Below, one piece after another: positions 21,028-30,781 of a stretch of 64,000 nt of DNA. Position numbers and translations under genes: made by a program. The DNA lies in the NCBI GenBank assembly GCA_018608405.1, contig JABAZP010000024.1, positions 43,871-107,870 on the forward strand. The letters run 5' to 3'. How positions within the stretch are numbered: position 1 is the stretch's first letter; each line of letters starts with the position of its first letter. The notes below the pieces were generated by a model. It saw nothing but the letters and a program-made list of their open reading frames with translations. It had not been told where the DNA came from and did not search any database. Source of the DNA: Flavobacteriales bacterium. GTDB lineage: Bacteria; Bacteroidota; Bacteroidia; Flavobacteriales_E; Vicingaceae.

Positions 21028-21555
21028 TTAATAATTGACTAATCCTGTTATGTTATTATTGTATTTTGACAGTATTTCTACTCCATTCAAGAAGTCTAGT
21101 ATCACTAGAAAAGAAAAACCTGCAACATGTGCCTTTTGTTTTAAAACTATTTCTGCTGCCGCTGCGGCAGTTCCACCTGTAGCTAATAAGTCATCATGAA
21201 TAAGAATATTAGCCCCTTCTTTTATAGCATCTGCATGAACTTCAATTTCTGCAGAACCATATTCTAAGTCATATTGAAAAGAAACCGTTTTGTATGGGAG
21301 CTTGCCCTTTTTCCGAACTGGAATAAATGGAATTCCTAACTCTTGAGCAACCATTGGTCCCCAAAAAAATCCCCGGCTCTCCACTCCCATAATGGCGTCA
21401 ATCTTCATGCCACTCATCTGCCGAACAAACTCTTTTGTAATAGCAGCAGTGAGTTCGGGATTTTCTAAAATAGGGGTGATGTCTTTGAAAACAATCCCTT
21501 CCTTTGGAAAGTCTTTTACATCGCGAATAGTGGCTTTTATTTGTTCTCTAATCAT
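21028..21555 (-). CDS. apt: Adenine phosphoribosyltransferase
   Basis: A 175-residue purine salvage enzyme (adenine plus PRPP to AMP). The PRPP loop HDDLLATGGT spans residues 120-129, and GVESRGFFWG (57-66) and FPKEGIVFKDITPIL (16-30) are classical Apt motifs. It precedes the acyl-CoA dehydrogenase gene with a 2-base gap. Confidence 0.97.
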   Translation of the reverse strand: MIREQIKATIRDVKDFPKEGIVFKDITPILENPELTAAITKEFVRQMSGMKIDAIMGVESRGFFWGPMVAQELGIPFIPVRKKGKLPYKTVSFQYDLEYGSAEIEVHADAIKEGANILIHDDLLATGGTAAAAAEIVLKQKAHVAGFSFLVILDFLNGVEILSKYNNNITGLVNY

Positions 21556-21604
21556 GCTACTTCTTCATTTTAAGCAGGTGCAAAAAAACGAAATTTAAGC
21601 CGAT

Positions 21605-22516
21605 TTAAAGCTCTAAGTAGGGCTTTACTTTTTCGAAAATTGAGTCGTTGATTAGTACAATCTTTTTCAGATCCTCCAATGCTTCATACTTCCCGTGCTG
21701 CTTTCTATAATTGACAATTGCATTCGCATGTTTCCAATATAAATAAGAATGTGCCTTTAACTCTTCCTTAGTAGCCTGATTTATGTTTAGTTTTCTAATT
21801 TCAGTTGGTACAAAGATAAGTTGTGTGTCCAATCTTATTAACGTTTCTTCTTTTAGACCGTAAACTTCTTTTAGTTGGTCTTTTGAAATGAAACCTCCTA
21901 ACTCTTCCCTTCGTTTAACAATCATGTCAGCTAAAAAATCTCCAATTCCATACAATGCCTTAAAGCTTGCTGTATCCGCTTTATTGATGTCAACTTTAGG
22001 ATACTTTCGCACCCTCTTCTCATATTTTTTCTTCTCCCACTTTGGGAATCTATTTAAATCCTTTGGAGCTGTTTCGGGTAAGAGAATATGAGGAGAAAGT
22101 TGTTCATGCAATTCATCATTAATGACAAACACTTTTCTAAACTCCTCTTTTGATTTGAAGCCCCCAATTAACTCCTTGTAATTTAACAATGACTGTCCTT
22201 GCTTCTCACTTAGGCCAAAGGCTTTCCAATCATCTACCCCTAAGGTATTAGGGTTGAAATCTTCTATATCTTTGAGCTTATGAAAATCACTAGCGGCAGA
22301 TTCCTTCTGACTTTCTTTTTTCTTTTGCTCTTGCTTCAAACTGTCAATCTTAGCCTCAATTTTTGAGATATCTTTTTGATTAACCTCTACTTCAGGATAA
22401 TATTCAAAGAGTAAAATTCTACCAATGGTTAAAAGAACAATTACAATGACAAGCCCAATTATTCCGGTTCGTTCCAACCTGCTGAAATAAAAATATTCCT
22501 TCAGTTGATTTTTCAT
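21605..22516 (-). CDS. Membrane-anchored helix-hairpin-helix (ComEA-like) protein
   Basis: A 303-residue protein with one N-terminal TM helix (about residues 16-35), a charged coiled-coil stretch (about 40-75) and three to four HhH-type repeats: FNPNTLGVDDWKAFGLS, VDINKADTASFKALYGIGDFLADMI and LNINQATKEELKAHSYLY. ComEA proteins of this fold bind DNA in the periplasm for natural transformation; Bacteroidota versions with several HhH units are common but little studied. The start is 3 bases after the preceding lipoprotein gene. Confidence 0.8.
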   Translation of the reverse strand: MKNQLKEYFYFSRLERTGIIGLVIVIVLLTIGRILLFEYYPEVEVNQKDISKIEAKIDSLKQEQKKKESQKESAASDFHKLKDIEDFNPNTLGVDDWKAFGLSEKQGQSLLNYKELIGGFKSKEEFRKVFVINDELHEQLSPHILLPETAPKDLNRFPKWEKKKYEKRVRKYPKVDINKADTASFKALYGIGDFLADMIVKRREELGGFISKDQLKEVYGLKEETLIRLDTQLIFVPTEIRKLNINQATKEELKAHSYLYWKHANAIVNYRKQHGKYEALEDLKKIVLINDSIFEKVKPYLEL

Positions 22517-22519
22517 TCA

Positions 22520-23182
22520 TCAGTCAATCAGAAGATTTGCGGTGGAGGCAGACCCACACCCACTCAAAAGTAAATTCACCTTATTGTAAGAAGAGTCCGG
22601 ATTGGAAGCCGAGGCCTTCGCTCTATTAAAACTTTCGTAACCCACGCCATAATACATCACCTCAGAAACATCGTTGCGATTGGGGCTGGAATTTGGAACC
22701 TGAATTGTATCTATGACCCCATTCGAAGGTTCAATTTGCTGATATATGACTGAATTACTGACAAGTTCATAAAAAAGAGTATCGCTCGCTGCGTATATTC
22801 TTGTTCCTGAAAGTTCAACGATCAATTGAGTTACATCATTTCTATACAATTCTAAACTTACATCTTTATTCAAATCAACATTATCAACCAGTGTCTCAAA
22901 TCCTGAAGACTTTACCAAAAGAATACTTCCGGTGCCTATGTCTGTTTCATCTAACTCATAAGTAAATCTCAATGTCCCGTCTGCCGCTGTAACTCCGCTT
23001 CCTAAAATAATTGGATCATTAAAACTTCCTCCAACATTAGATTTTAGTGCAATTTCAGTATTCGGTAAAGGAACATTACAGTCTTGGTAAACTTTACCAG
23101 AAACTAAGTTGACTCTTGTGCTTTCCTTGCAAGAGGTTGTAAAAAGAAATACAGCAACGGTGATCGCTGAGATTTTTTTCAT
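22520..23182 (-). CDS. Predicted lipoprotein of unknown function with a carboxypeptidase-regulatory-like domain
   Basis: A 220-residue protein with a lipobox-like N terminus (residues 1-18, Cys18 in FTTSCKES). Residues about 27-120 (VSGKVYQDCNVPLPNTEIALKS...GTLRFTYELDETD) resemble the beta-sandwich found in CarboxypepD_reg-like domains; the rest is unrecognised. Its ATG overlaps the stop of the preceding AGCS symporter gene by 1 base, which implies translational coupling. I do not assign a function. Confidence 0.65.
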   Translation of the reverse strand: MKKISAITVAVFLFTTSCKESTRVNLVSGKVYQDCNVPLPNTEIALKSNVGGSFNDPIILGSGVTAADGTLRFTYELDETDIGTGSILLVKSSGFETLVDNVDLNKDVSLELYRNDVTQLIVELSGTRIYAASDTLFYELVSNSVIYQQIEPSNGVIDTIQVPNSSPNRNDVSEVMYYGVGYESFNRAKASASNPDSSYNKVNLLLSGCGSASTANLLID

Positions 23183-25251
23183 TATTTAAACTTTTTTATT
23201 GCGCCGCTTTTAACTCTTGAAAAATATGAAGCCATATCCTCTTTTACTTCTTTCGACATAATTACTAAACCAATAATATTTGGGAAAGCCATCCCTAAAA
23301 TCATTAAGTCGGAGAAGTCTAATACGGCTCCTAAACCAACTGAAGAACCGATAACAACAAACACCAAAAAGATAAATTTGTAAGAATAATCTGACGCTTT
23401 ACTATTTCCAAATAAATAACTCCAGGCTTTTAAACCATAGTAGGACCACGAAATCATAGTAGAAAATGCGAATAAGAAAATTGCCACGACAAGTACGCCA
23501 CTAAACCAAGGAAAAACACTGCCAAATGCCTCAGAAGTAAGCTCCGCGCCTTCCAAACCTGTTGTTCCGTCTGCAAAACCGGTAAATATTAGCACTAAAG
23601 CTGTCATGGTGCAAACTACAACCGTATCTACAAATGGCTCTAATAAGGCAACTATACCCTCACTAACAGGCTCATTTGTTTTAGAAGCTGAATGAGCAAT
23701 TGAGGCAGATCCAACACCTGCTTCATTTGAAAAAGCTGCTCTTTGAAAACCAACAATTAAAACTCCTATAATTCCTCCTTTTAATGCAGGCGCATTAAAC
23801 GCTCCATTAAAAATCTCCACCAAAACTGAACCAATATTTTCGAAATTCATTCCAATAATGATTATTGAAAATGTTACGTATAATACCGCCATAAAGGGCA
23901 CAATTTTGTCCGTTACCTTGGCAATACTTTTAATACCTCCAATAATTACAACTCCAACTAAAATTGCCAAAATAATTCCGAAGTATAATCCACTGTCTTG
24001 TAAAGATGGGAAAGTACTTGAAAGCTGGGCAAAAGCTTGGTTTGCTTGGAACATGTTACCTCCACCAAAAGAACCACCAATACACAATATTGCAAATACA
24101 ACTGCCAACACTTTTCCCAGTCCTCCTAATTTCTTCTTCTTTAATCCTTCACTAAGGTAGTACATTGGTCCTCCAGATATTTCACCATTATCTGCAACTC
24201 GTCTATATTTAACACCAAGCGTACATTCCACAAACTTTGAAGACATACCTATTAGACCAGCTATAATCATCCAAAAAGTAGCACCGGGACCACCTAGTGT
24301 AATTGCGACTGCTACACCTGCAATGTTTCCTAAACCTACTGTTGCTGATAGTGCTGTTGTTAGAGCTTGAAAATGCGAAACCTCTCCATCATCTTTGGAG
24401 TCTGGATCTGAAAACTTACCTGCAACTAATTGAATAGCATGCTTAAAACCTCGAATGTTTACAAACTTCATTCGCAGTGTGAAGAAAATTGCTCCAACAA
24501 CCAACCAAACAACGATAAAAGGAATACCTTTTTCTTGTTTATCTCCATTTGGATGTAAAACCGGTTGAGGAGAATCATAAATTATGGAAGCTAAATTTTC
24601 CGCGCCAACTTCAATTACATCTTGAATGTTATTGGCATCATAAATCACTTTACCTTCAGCTACATTATGTCGAAGTTTTCCAGTAGCATTCGCATACATT
24701 TTAACATCTCGATCATTATCTTGTGTCACAACGGCAATAAAATCTCCTTTTTTAACTAATTCTCCTTCCGCAATTACCCATTCCTTTAACACGATTTTAA
24801 GAATATCATCGTTCGACCATCCTGCTGCCTTTACATTTTTTAAATCTGCATAAACTACAGGGTCGTATATTTTTAATGCTGAGAAAGGATCCCAAAACAA
24901 GAAACTAGACATACCACTCACGATGGGCACAAACACAGCATTAATTTTTTCTTCTGGAGACTCTGTTTTAACAACTCCTGCTAACGTTTGAGAGTTACCA
25001 TCGGCATCGGTAACAATTACGGAAAACTCACTCCCCTCTGTTAACCCTTCACAATCACTTGAATTTAAAGGTGTGTCCTGACTCGACCACTTGTAGGTAA
25101 AAGGAGAAGTTCCTCCAGAAACTATAACGTATGCCTGTCCATCATCAATTTCATCAGAAGGGTTTTCAACCTTTAGCTCCGCTTTAAAATCAGCAGAAAA
25201 AACAGCAAATGAAAGGATGGTAAGAACTATTGTTAGGACATTCTTGAGCAT
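23182..25251 (-). CDS. Sodium:amino-acid (AGCS/AlsT) symporter with N-terminal SprB-like and biotinyl/lipoyl-like domains
   Basis: A 689-residue protein. Residues about 245-689 are a complete AGCS-family permease of Na+-coupled alanine/glycine type ([46 protein letters not shown]). Before it come a signal peptide (residues 1-18), a SprB/PKD-like repeat (about 27-95: [15 protein letters not shown]...[11 protein letters not shown]) and a degenerate hammerhead resembling a biotinyl/lipoyl domain (about 145-215: [17 protein letters not shown]...MYANATGKL) without an evident modified Lys. Ordinary family members are about 450-550 residues. It has its own promoter and heads a unit with the lipoprotein and HhH genes. 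The permease is certain; the role of the extension is unknown. Confidence 0.9.
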   Translation of the reverse strand: MLKNVLTIVLTILSFAVFSADFKAELKVENPSDEIDDGQAYVIVSGGTSPFTYKWSSQDTPLNSSDCEGLTEGSEFSVIVTDADGNSQTLAGVVKTESPEEKINAVFVPIVSGMSSFLFWDPFSALKIYDPVVYADLKNVKAAGWSNDDILKIVLKEWVIAEGELVKKGDFIAVVTQDNDRDVKMYANATGKLRHNVAEGKVIYDANNIQDVIEVGAENLASIIYDSPQPVLHPNGDKQEKGIPFIVVWLVVGAIFFTLRMKFVNIRGFKHAIQLVAGKFSDPDSKDDGEVSHFQALTTALSATVGLGNIAGVAVAITLGGPGATFWMIIAGLIGMSSKFVECTLGVKYRRVADNGEISGGPMYYLSEGLKKKKLGGLGKVLAVVFAILCIGGSFGGGNMFQANQAFAQLSSTFPSLQDSGLYFGIILAILVGVVIIGGIKSIAKVTDKIVPFMAVLYVTFSIIIIGMNFENIGSVLVEIFNGAFNAPALKGGIIGVLIVGFQRAAFSNEAGVGSASIAHSASKTNEPVSEGIVALLEPFVDTVVVCTMTALVLIFTGFADGTTGLEGAELTSEAFGSVFPWFSGVLVVAIFLFAFSTMISWSYYGLKAWSYLFGNSKASDYSYKFIFLVFVVIGSSVGLGAVLDFSDLMILGMAFPNIIGLVIMSKEVKEDMASYFSRVKSGAIKKFK

Positions 25252-25277
25252 AAAAAAGATATTTTTTGATAAGTAAA

Positions 25278-25285
25278 CAAATATA
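25278..25285 (-). promoter_or_regulatory. Predicted promoter -7 element for the AGCS symporter operon
   Basis: The (-) strand reads TATATTTG, matching TAnnTTTG, 26 bases before the ATG. Confidence 0.55.
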
Positions 25286-25311
25286 AGAAAGCAAAGGTGA
25301 CTAGGAAAGAA

Positions 25312-26223
25312 TCATTCGTTCAATTGGGTCTCTACGAATTTTATTCCTTCTTCGAAACTAACAGGGCTATAACCGAGATCGTTAATTGCTTTGTCTAGAA
25401 TGAATCCAGTTTTTGGAGGCCGTTTTGCAGCTTGATTAAGAGACGCTGAGGAAATTTCCTCAATATAACTTTCATCTAAGTTGTAGTAACTTGCAACTCT
25501 TCGCACTAGCTCAACAATACTCATGGTGTCTTTTCCCGATAAATTATATATCCCTTGTGCTTCTTTTTCAGCAATTAAAATACAGCCTTTTGCCAGATCT
25601 TCTGCTAAAGTAGGCGATCGAAATTGATCGTTGACAATCGTTAATTTCTGCTTTTTCTCTAAGGCACCTTTTGCCCAAAGCACAATATTAGATCGACTCA
25701 TGTCCTCTACAATACCATAAACGATTATAGTTCGGGCTATTGCCCACTTGCAATTAGAATTCTGTAGGGCTTTTTCTGATGCTAACTTTGACTCACCGTA
25801 AAAACTTAATGGGTTCGGTTCATCAGTTTCCTTATACGGTCCTGCTTCTCCATCAAAGATAAAATCAGTAGATAAGTGTATAAAGTCTGTACTGTGCTTT
25901 TCTGATGCCGTTATTAAATACTCAACTGCTGTTACGTTTAGTTCCCAACACCCCTCTTTATCATTTTCACAGGCATCCACATTAGTCATTGCGGCAGTAT
26001 TAATCAAAACATCAGGTTTATAGAGATCAAAAACCCTCAACACGTCGCTTTTGGAAGTAATGTCCATCGGTTCGTAAGTAAACCCTGAAATTTTTGAAAT
26101 TCGGTTAGCTCCTCGCGAGGTGGCTATAAGCTCAAATGTATCGCTTGTAGCGAGTTGAGCCACTAATTTTTGACCTAACAAGCCATTGGAACCTGTAATT
26201 AATATTTTCTTTTTTAATCCCAT
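25312..26223 (-). CDS. RmlD-like NAD(P)-dependent sugar-nucleotide reductase
   Basis: A 303-residue extended SDR protein. The Rossmann motif TGSNGLLGQ lies near residues 11-19, and the active-site Tyr-Lys pair is in FYGESKLASEKAL. It resembles dTDP-4-dehydrorhamnose reductase (RmlD), but no other rhamnose genes are nearby, so the substrate is open. The ATG lies 8 bases inside the end of the K+ channel gene, giving a 10-base overlap and a likely shared transcript. Confidence 0.8.
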   Translation of the reverse strand: MGLKKKILITGSNGLLGQKLVAQLATSDTFELIATSRGANRISKISGFTYEPMDITSKSDVLRVFDLYKPDVLINTAAMTNVDACENDKEGCWELNVTAVEYLITASEKHSTDFIHLSTDFIFDGEAGPYKETDEPNPLSFYGESKLASEKALQNSNCKWAIARTIIVYGIVEDMSRSNIVLWAKGALEKKQKLTIVNDQFRSPTLAEDLAKGCILIAEKEAQGIYNLSGKDTMSIVELVRRVASYYNLDESYIEEISSASLNQAAKRPPKTGFILDKAINDLGYSPVSFEEGIKFVETQLNE

Positions 26224-27218
26224 TTCAACAGTTTCTCTACTTGACTTTTCATTCCTAATACGAATACTTTAGAGCCTTCGTCTATTATCTCATCAGGAGC
26301 AGGATTTAATATATACTCTCCCTCTTTATTTTTTAAACCGACTATGTTCGCCCCTGACCTTTTCCTTACATGTAAATCGGCAATAGACCGATTCCTAAAT
26401 TCTACCGGCAAATCATCGTAACTAATTTCTTCTAATGAGATATTTTTATCTTGCCCTGAAAGGTGATTTAAAAACTCCACTACATCAGGCTTAATGACTA
26501 ATGAAGCCATGTGAGTACCTCCAACTTTATCCGGCATTACAACATTGTTGGCACCTGCCATTTTCAATTTTTTATCTGAAGAATCTTTGGATGCTCTGCT
26601 AATAATTAGCATATTTCTGTTCATTTCCCGTGCGGTTAAGACCACAAACACGTTGTCTGCATCTTCAGGCAAAGTCGTAATTAATGCTTTAGCTCTAACA
26701 ATACCCGCTTCAATTAGTATTGCATCTTCTGTGGCCTCCCCTTCAATGTAATTATTGCAATTGTCAAGAATAGCATCGTTTATAATTTCTGCATCTTTCT
26801 CAATCAACACATATTCCTGACCCGACTCCTTTAATTCTTGAACGATTTGCTTTCCATTTCGACCGTAACCACAAATAATTACATGATTTTTCAACTCTTC
26901 TATTTTTTTCACTTTTCTTAGTTCTAATAAATGTCTCTTAAACTCTCCATCAATTAAGTATAAAGAAATGGCAGTAAGCGCATAAGCAAATGTACCAAAA
27001 CTGAATACGATCAAGGCCATTGTAAAATACCTACCTGCCTCACTCAAAGGCTGAACTTCTTGATAGCCAACTGTAGAAATGGTGATGATTGTCATGAACA
27101 AGGCATCGCCAAACGAGTAACCTTCAATTATGGCAAAACCTAAGACACCAATAATACAGATCAGAACAACAATAAAAAAAGCGAGGTAAAGCTTCTTAAA
27201 TCTTTTATAATAAGTCAT
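26214..27218 (-). CDS. Two-TM potassium channel with RCK (TrkA-N and TrkA-C) domains
   Basis: A 334-residue protein. Two TM helices (about 10-30 and 62-88) enclose a pore loop whose filter reads TISTVGYQE (Thr49-Gln53) instead of the usual TVGYG. Then come an RCK Rossmann domain (HVIICGYGRNGKQIVQEL, from about residue 112) and a C-terminal TrkA-C-like region (about 250-334). MthK-like channels gate K+ flow in response to ligands on the RCK ring. It is the first of a pair with the RmlD-like gene. Confidence 0.85.
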   Translation of the reverse strand: MTYYKRFKKLYLAFFIVVLICIIGVLGFAIIEGYSFGDALFMTIITISTVGYQEVQPLSEAGRYFTMALIVFSFGTFAYALTAISLYLIDGEFKRHLLELRKVKKIEELKNHVIICGYGRNGKQIVQELKESGQEYVLIEKDAEIINDAILDNCNNYIEGEATEDAILIEAGIVRAKALITTLPEDADNVFVVLTAREMNRNMLIISRASKDSSDKKLKMAGANNVVMPDKVGGTHMASLVIKPDVVEFLNHLSGQDKNISLEEISYDDLPVEFRNRSIADLHVRKRSGANIVGLKNKEGEYILNPAPDEIIDEGSKVFVLGMKSQVEKLLKWD

Positions 27219-27227
27219 TCTTATAAA

Positions 27228-27452
27228 TTAAATATCCCAAATGGTTTTGCGCTTTCTCAACTTAAACATGTATTTATGTTCTAAGACAAAAGCCATAGGT
27301 AAGTAAAAGATAATTGGGGAACCCAATGTTAAAAAAGAGGAGTAAATAAAAAACTTGCGAATACTTGTGGAGGGTAAACCTAATTTTTGGCCCCACCATG
27401 CGCAGACTCCAAAGGTGTATCGTTCAAAAAAATATTGAATCCTATTGATCAT
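27228..27452 (-). CDS. PspC-domain small membrane protein
   Basis: This 74-residue protein has the PspC motif (RYTFGVCAWWGQKLGLPSTSIRKFFIY) followed by one hydrophobic segment and a basic tail. PspC proteins are linked to envelope stress, but many small Bacteroidota members lack other psp genes, as here. It overlaps the end of the DUF2851 gene by 11 bases, so the two are probably co-translated. Confidence 0.75.
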   Translation of the reverse strand: MINRIQYFFERYTFGVCAWWGQKLGLPSTSIRKFFIYSSFLTLGSPIIFYLPMAFVLEHKYMFKLRKRKTIWDI

Positions 27453-28731
27453 TTATGGCTGGTTTTAAAATTGAACTTCCAATTGCGCAAGTTAAACATT
27501 TTTTACTGCTGCAATCTTCATTCTTCAGTTGAATCAACGCCTGCGAATCAAAAGCCGACGAAATAGGCATCCCAAGTTTTTTCCACTTTTTCATGATTGA
27601 ATTTCTTTCCCAAGTAATGGCTTGAAGAAATTCCAAGGCTTTGCTTTTTATTTTCTCACTCGCAATATGCTTCCCGTAATTGAATAAAACAGGAATGACT
27701 GCATTGATTAATAAAATATCAATCGAAGCGCTGCCCAAACACTTGGTTTGGTTTTTACTAGCCGGAACGTCAAATCGATAGTGAGTGTCAAAATAAGAAT
27801 GAGCTTCTACCTTAAAAAGCATTTGTAGGTCGTTGATATTTTTTGCTTCTATAATCGCCTGAAAAAGGTTTGAGTTTTTTACGAACAAACTAACGAATTG
27901 CGCTAGCCTTATTGTTGGAAAATTGGAAGGACGCATTCTCATAAACTTCCAAATGTCCTTTTGTAAAGGCTGCAAACTATACTTACTAGCTAGGAATTCA
28001 TATTTCTTCTGCAGCGATAAAGGAAAGCTACCGCTAAATTCTGTTTGAAGAAAGTCCGCTTGCCCAAAAAAGAGCGCTAACAATTGCTCTTCGCTAGTTC
28101 GATACTTTCGAATAATATTAAACCCAATTGAATTAGCTAATAATTCAAAGGGAACAGCATTAACTTTGAACCCAAAATACTTTGCCAATAATTGATATAA
28201 AGTTGCCTCCCAATCGTTCTTACGAAGCATCAAAATCTGGTTCAATCGGTTAGATTTAGCTTCTAGCCGCTCCACTAATTTTCTTTCGATGGTTTGAATT
28301 TTCACGAACTCGTCTACATCAGCTATTTCCGACTCACAAGGAATCCAGCTCCTAGAGTTTTGTAAAATTTCAAATTTGTCGAAAATAGACTTTTTCACAA
28401 GACCACTTAGTTCGATGGTTGGAACTCGCTCTCCGTTTTTTTGAATTACCGGCTGGTCATCTTCCCAAACAACATGCAGAATAATTTTACTGTACGCAGC
28501 ATCATGCTGGTGTTTGTGTTTTATCCAATCACTCGATTTTATATGGATTTCAATGTTACCTACCCAAAGCATTGTTCCAATACGAACTTGTCCATTAAAA
28601 AAATCAGGGCCAGAATCAAAATTTTGAGCACCAGAACGAATGATAGCAACTAACTCCCCTTCAGTAGTTTTGAGTCCCTTTGAATTAAATAATTGAAAGT
28701 TCCAAACGTGATGTAGTAAATCTTCATTCAT
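27442..28731 (-). CDS. DUF2851 family protein
   Basis: A 429-residue soluble protein whose N terminus (MNEDLLHHVWNFQLFNSKGLKTTEGELVAIIRSGAQNFDSGPDFFNGQVRIG) is the conserved signature of DUF2851, a family largely restricted to Bacteroidota. The D...H (NIEIHIKSSDWIKHKH) block suggests a metal-dependent enzyme core, but the family function is not established. The tail has clustered cysteines (CSSKKCLTCAIG) that could bind metal. Confidence 0.8.
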   Translation of the reverse strand: MNEDLLHHVWNFQLFNSKGLKTTEGELVAIIRSGAQNFDSGPDFFNGQVRIGTMLWVGNIEIHIKSSDWIKHKHQHDAAYSKIILHVVWEDDQPVIQKNGERVPTIELSGLVKKSIFDKFEILQNSRSWIPCESEIADVDEFVKIQTIERKLVERLEAKSNRLNQILMLRKNDWEATLYQLLAKYFGFKVNAVPFELLANSIGFNIIRKYRTSEEQLLALFFGQADFLQTEFSGSFPLSLQKKYEFLASKYSLQPLQKDIWKFMRMRPSNFPTIRLAQFVSLFVKNSNLFQAIIEAKNINDLQMLFKVEAHSYFDTHYRFDVPASKNQTKCLGSASIDILLINAVIPVLFNYGKHIASEKIKSKALEFLQAITWERNSIMKKWKKLGMPISSAFDSQALIQLKNEDCSSKKCLTCAIGSSILKPAINDQ

Positions 28732-28800
28732 TGAAGACGAAGATAATTATTTTGATTTATTTGATGTTCTCTTCAACAATAGGAAATAGTTTCATGGAGA

Positions 28801-28822
28801 AAGTGATCTAAAAGTGATCTAA
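28801..28822. repeat. Tandem duplication of an 11-base unit
   Basis: Two perfect head-to-tail copies of AAGTGATCTAA lie in the gap between DUF2851 and pyrF. No function is evident. Confidence 0.8.
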
Positions 28823-28868
28823 AACAGAAGTAGATAGAAAGATGATTGCACCTTTCTTCATCTCATCA

Positions 28869-29681
28869 CTACTTTTTCGATAAAATTTCTGCCATTTCTT
28901 GCTGAATTCTCTGTGCTATTCTTGCACTAGCATTCGCAAAGTTTTCACCGCTATCTGCATATAAAATTCCACGAGAGGAGTTAATCAATAAACCACAATC
29001 TTGGTTTAACCCATACTTACATACTTCAGACAAGCTTCCTCCTTGTGCTCCAACACCGGGAACCAAGAGAAAGTGATTGGGAATTATTTTTCTAATTTTT
29101 GTCAACGATTCTGCTTTAGTAGCGCCAACCACAAACATCAAGTTTTCATTAGTTCCCCAAGAAGCAGTAGTTCTTAAAACTTTTTCATACAATAGCTCTC
29201 CGGTTACAAGTTCGGAAAACTGAAAATCAAAGGCCCCTGCATTTGAGGTCAAACCTAGAACTATCCCCCACTTTCCTGGATGTGATAAAAACGGAGTTAC
29301 AGAGTCCTCTCCCATATATGGGGCTATCGTAACGGAATCAAAATTATAGGTTTCAAAAAATGCCTTAGCGTACATGTTTGCAGTATTACCAATGTCTCCG
29401 CGCTTTGCATCAGCTATCGTAAAAATATCTTTAGGAATGTATTCTAAGGTGGCTTTTAAGGTTTCCCAACCTTTTAAACCCATGCTTTCATAGAAAGCAA
29501 TATTTGGTTTATATGCTACACAGTATTCCTTTGTGGCATCAATAATTCTTTTATTGAATTCTAGAATAGGGTTTTCAAATTCCAACAAATGATTCGGAAT
29601 TTTCTCTAAGTCAGAATCTAACCCAACACAAAGAAAGGACTGCTTTTTATTAATTTGCTGGATGAGTTCTTGTCGAGTCAT
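28869..29681 (-). CDS. pyrF: Orotidine 5'-phosphate decarboxylase (type 2)
   Basis: A 270-residue enzyme of pyrimidine synthesis that makes UMP from OMP. The catalytic DxKxxD block is DAKRGDIGN (Asp91, Lys93, Asp96). The length and the [13 protein letters not shown] segment place it in the long type 2 group. It shares 1 base with the end of prfA (ATGA-type junction), so it is translationally coupled. Confidence 0.96.
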   Translation of the reverse strand: MTRQELIQQINKKQSFLCVGLDSDLEKIPNHLLEFENPILEFNKRIIDATKEYCVAYKPNIAFYESMGLKGWETLKATLEYIPKDIFTIADAKRGDIGNTANMYAKAFFETYNFDSVTIAPYMGEDSVTPFLSHPGKWGIVLGLTSNAGAFDFQFSELVTGELLYEKVLRTTASWGTNENLMFVVGATKAESLTKIRKIIPNHFLLVPGVGAQGGSLSEVCKYGLNQDCGLLINSSRGILYADSGENFANASARIAQRIQQEMAEILSKK

Positions 29682-30778
29682 TAGTTCACTGCATTTTCGT
29701 CTCTCAAACCATCTTTCATCTTTTCTGCATTCGCAGCCATTCTTAAACCATCAATAACAGCGCCTAAATCACCATTAATAATTGCGTCTAAATTGTAGAG
29801 CGTTAAATTTATTCTGTGATCTGTAACCCTGCCTTGAGGATAATTATACGTTCTAATTTTAGCAGATCTATCTCCAGTTGAAACTTGTGATTTCCTCTCT
29901 GCAGCAATTTCTTTTTCTCTTTTTTCTACTTCAGCTTCGTAAATTCTTGATCTCAAAACTTTCATCGCCTTCTCATAGTTTTTCAACTGAGAACGACCAT
30001 CTTGACATTCTACAACTGTATTCGTAGGTATGTGAGTTAAACGAACTGCAGATTCTGTTTTGTTTACGTGCTGCCCACCTGCTCCTGAAGCTCGGTAAGT
30101 ATCCTTCTTAATATCTGAAGGGTCAATCTTTACGTCGACCTCCTCTGCCTCAGGCAAAACCGCAACGGATGCTGCAGAGGTGTGAACTCGACCTTGCGTT
30201 TCTGTTTGAGGTACTCTTTGAACGCGATGCACACCCGATTCATATTTCATTATCGCATATACATTTGCACCTGACACTTCAAAACTAATTTCTTTAAAAC
30301 CACCCGAAGTACCTTCATTCATCGTCATCACATCATGTTTCCAACCTTGGTTGTCGATGTATTTCGTATACATTCGGTATAAATCCCCAACGAATATACT
30401 AGCTTCATCTCCTCCTGCTCCTGCTCGAATTTCTATAATTACGTTCTTGTCGTCATCCGGGTCTTTCGGAATCAACATTACCTTAACTTCTTCCTCTAAT
30501 TCTATTTTTCGCTTTTGTAGCTCGTCGTACTCCATTTTAGCCATTTCCCGAAATTCTTCATCTTTCTCTTTAGATAATATTTCTTTAGAGGAAGTAATAT
30601 TAGCTAACACATTGGTGTATTCATCGAATGCGTCTACAATTACCTTAAGGTCGCTATACTCTTTGTTCAGTTTGACATAGCGATTCATATCAGCAATAAT
30701 CTCTGGATCAACTATTTGCTGCGAAATGTCAATCCACCTGTCTTTTATCGACTGTAACTTATCTATTAAACTGCTCAT
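29681..30778 (-). CDS. prfA: Peptide chain release factor 1
   Basis: A 365-residue class I release factor. The GGQ loop that triggers peptide release is at residues 234-236 ([10 protein letters not shown]). The codon-recognition tripeptide in the RF1 position is Pro190-Gln-Thr192 ([13 protein letters not shown]), the PxT form that reads UAA and UAG. The N-terminal coiled coil is complete. It follows purM with a 3-base gap. Confidence 0.97.
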   Translation of the reverse strand: MSSLIDKLQSIKDRWIDISQQIVDPEIIADMNRYVKLNKEYSDLKVIVDAFDEYTNVLANITSSKEILSKEKDEEFREMAKMEYDELQKRKIELEEEVKVMLIPKDPDDDKNVIIEIRAGAGGDEASIFVGDLYRMYTKYIDNQGWKHDVMTMNEGTSGGFKEISFEVSGANVYAIMKYESGVHRVQRVPQTETQGRVHTSAASVAVLPEAEEVDVKIDPSDIKKDTYRASGAGGQHVNKTESAVRLTHIPTNTVVECQDGRSQLKNYEKAMKVLRSRIYEAEVEKREKEIAAERKSQVSTGDRSAKIRTYNYPQGRVTDHRINLTLYNLDAIINGDLGAVIDGLRMAANAEKMKDGLRDENAVN

Positions 30779-30781
30779 TTC

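Noticed and set aside
28840..28868. Weak inverted repeat (GAAAG / CTTTC) before pyrF
   Set aside because: It is too short, and it is not followed by a T run on the transcribed strand.
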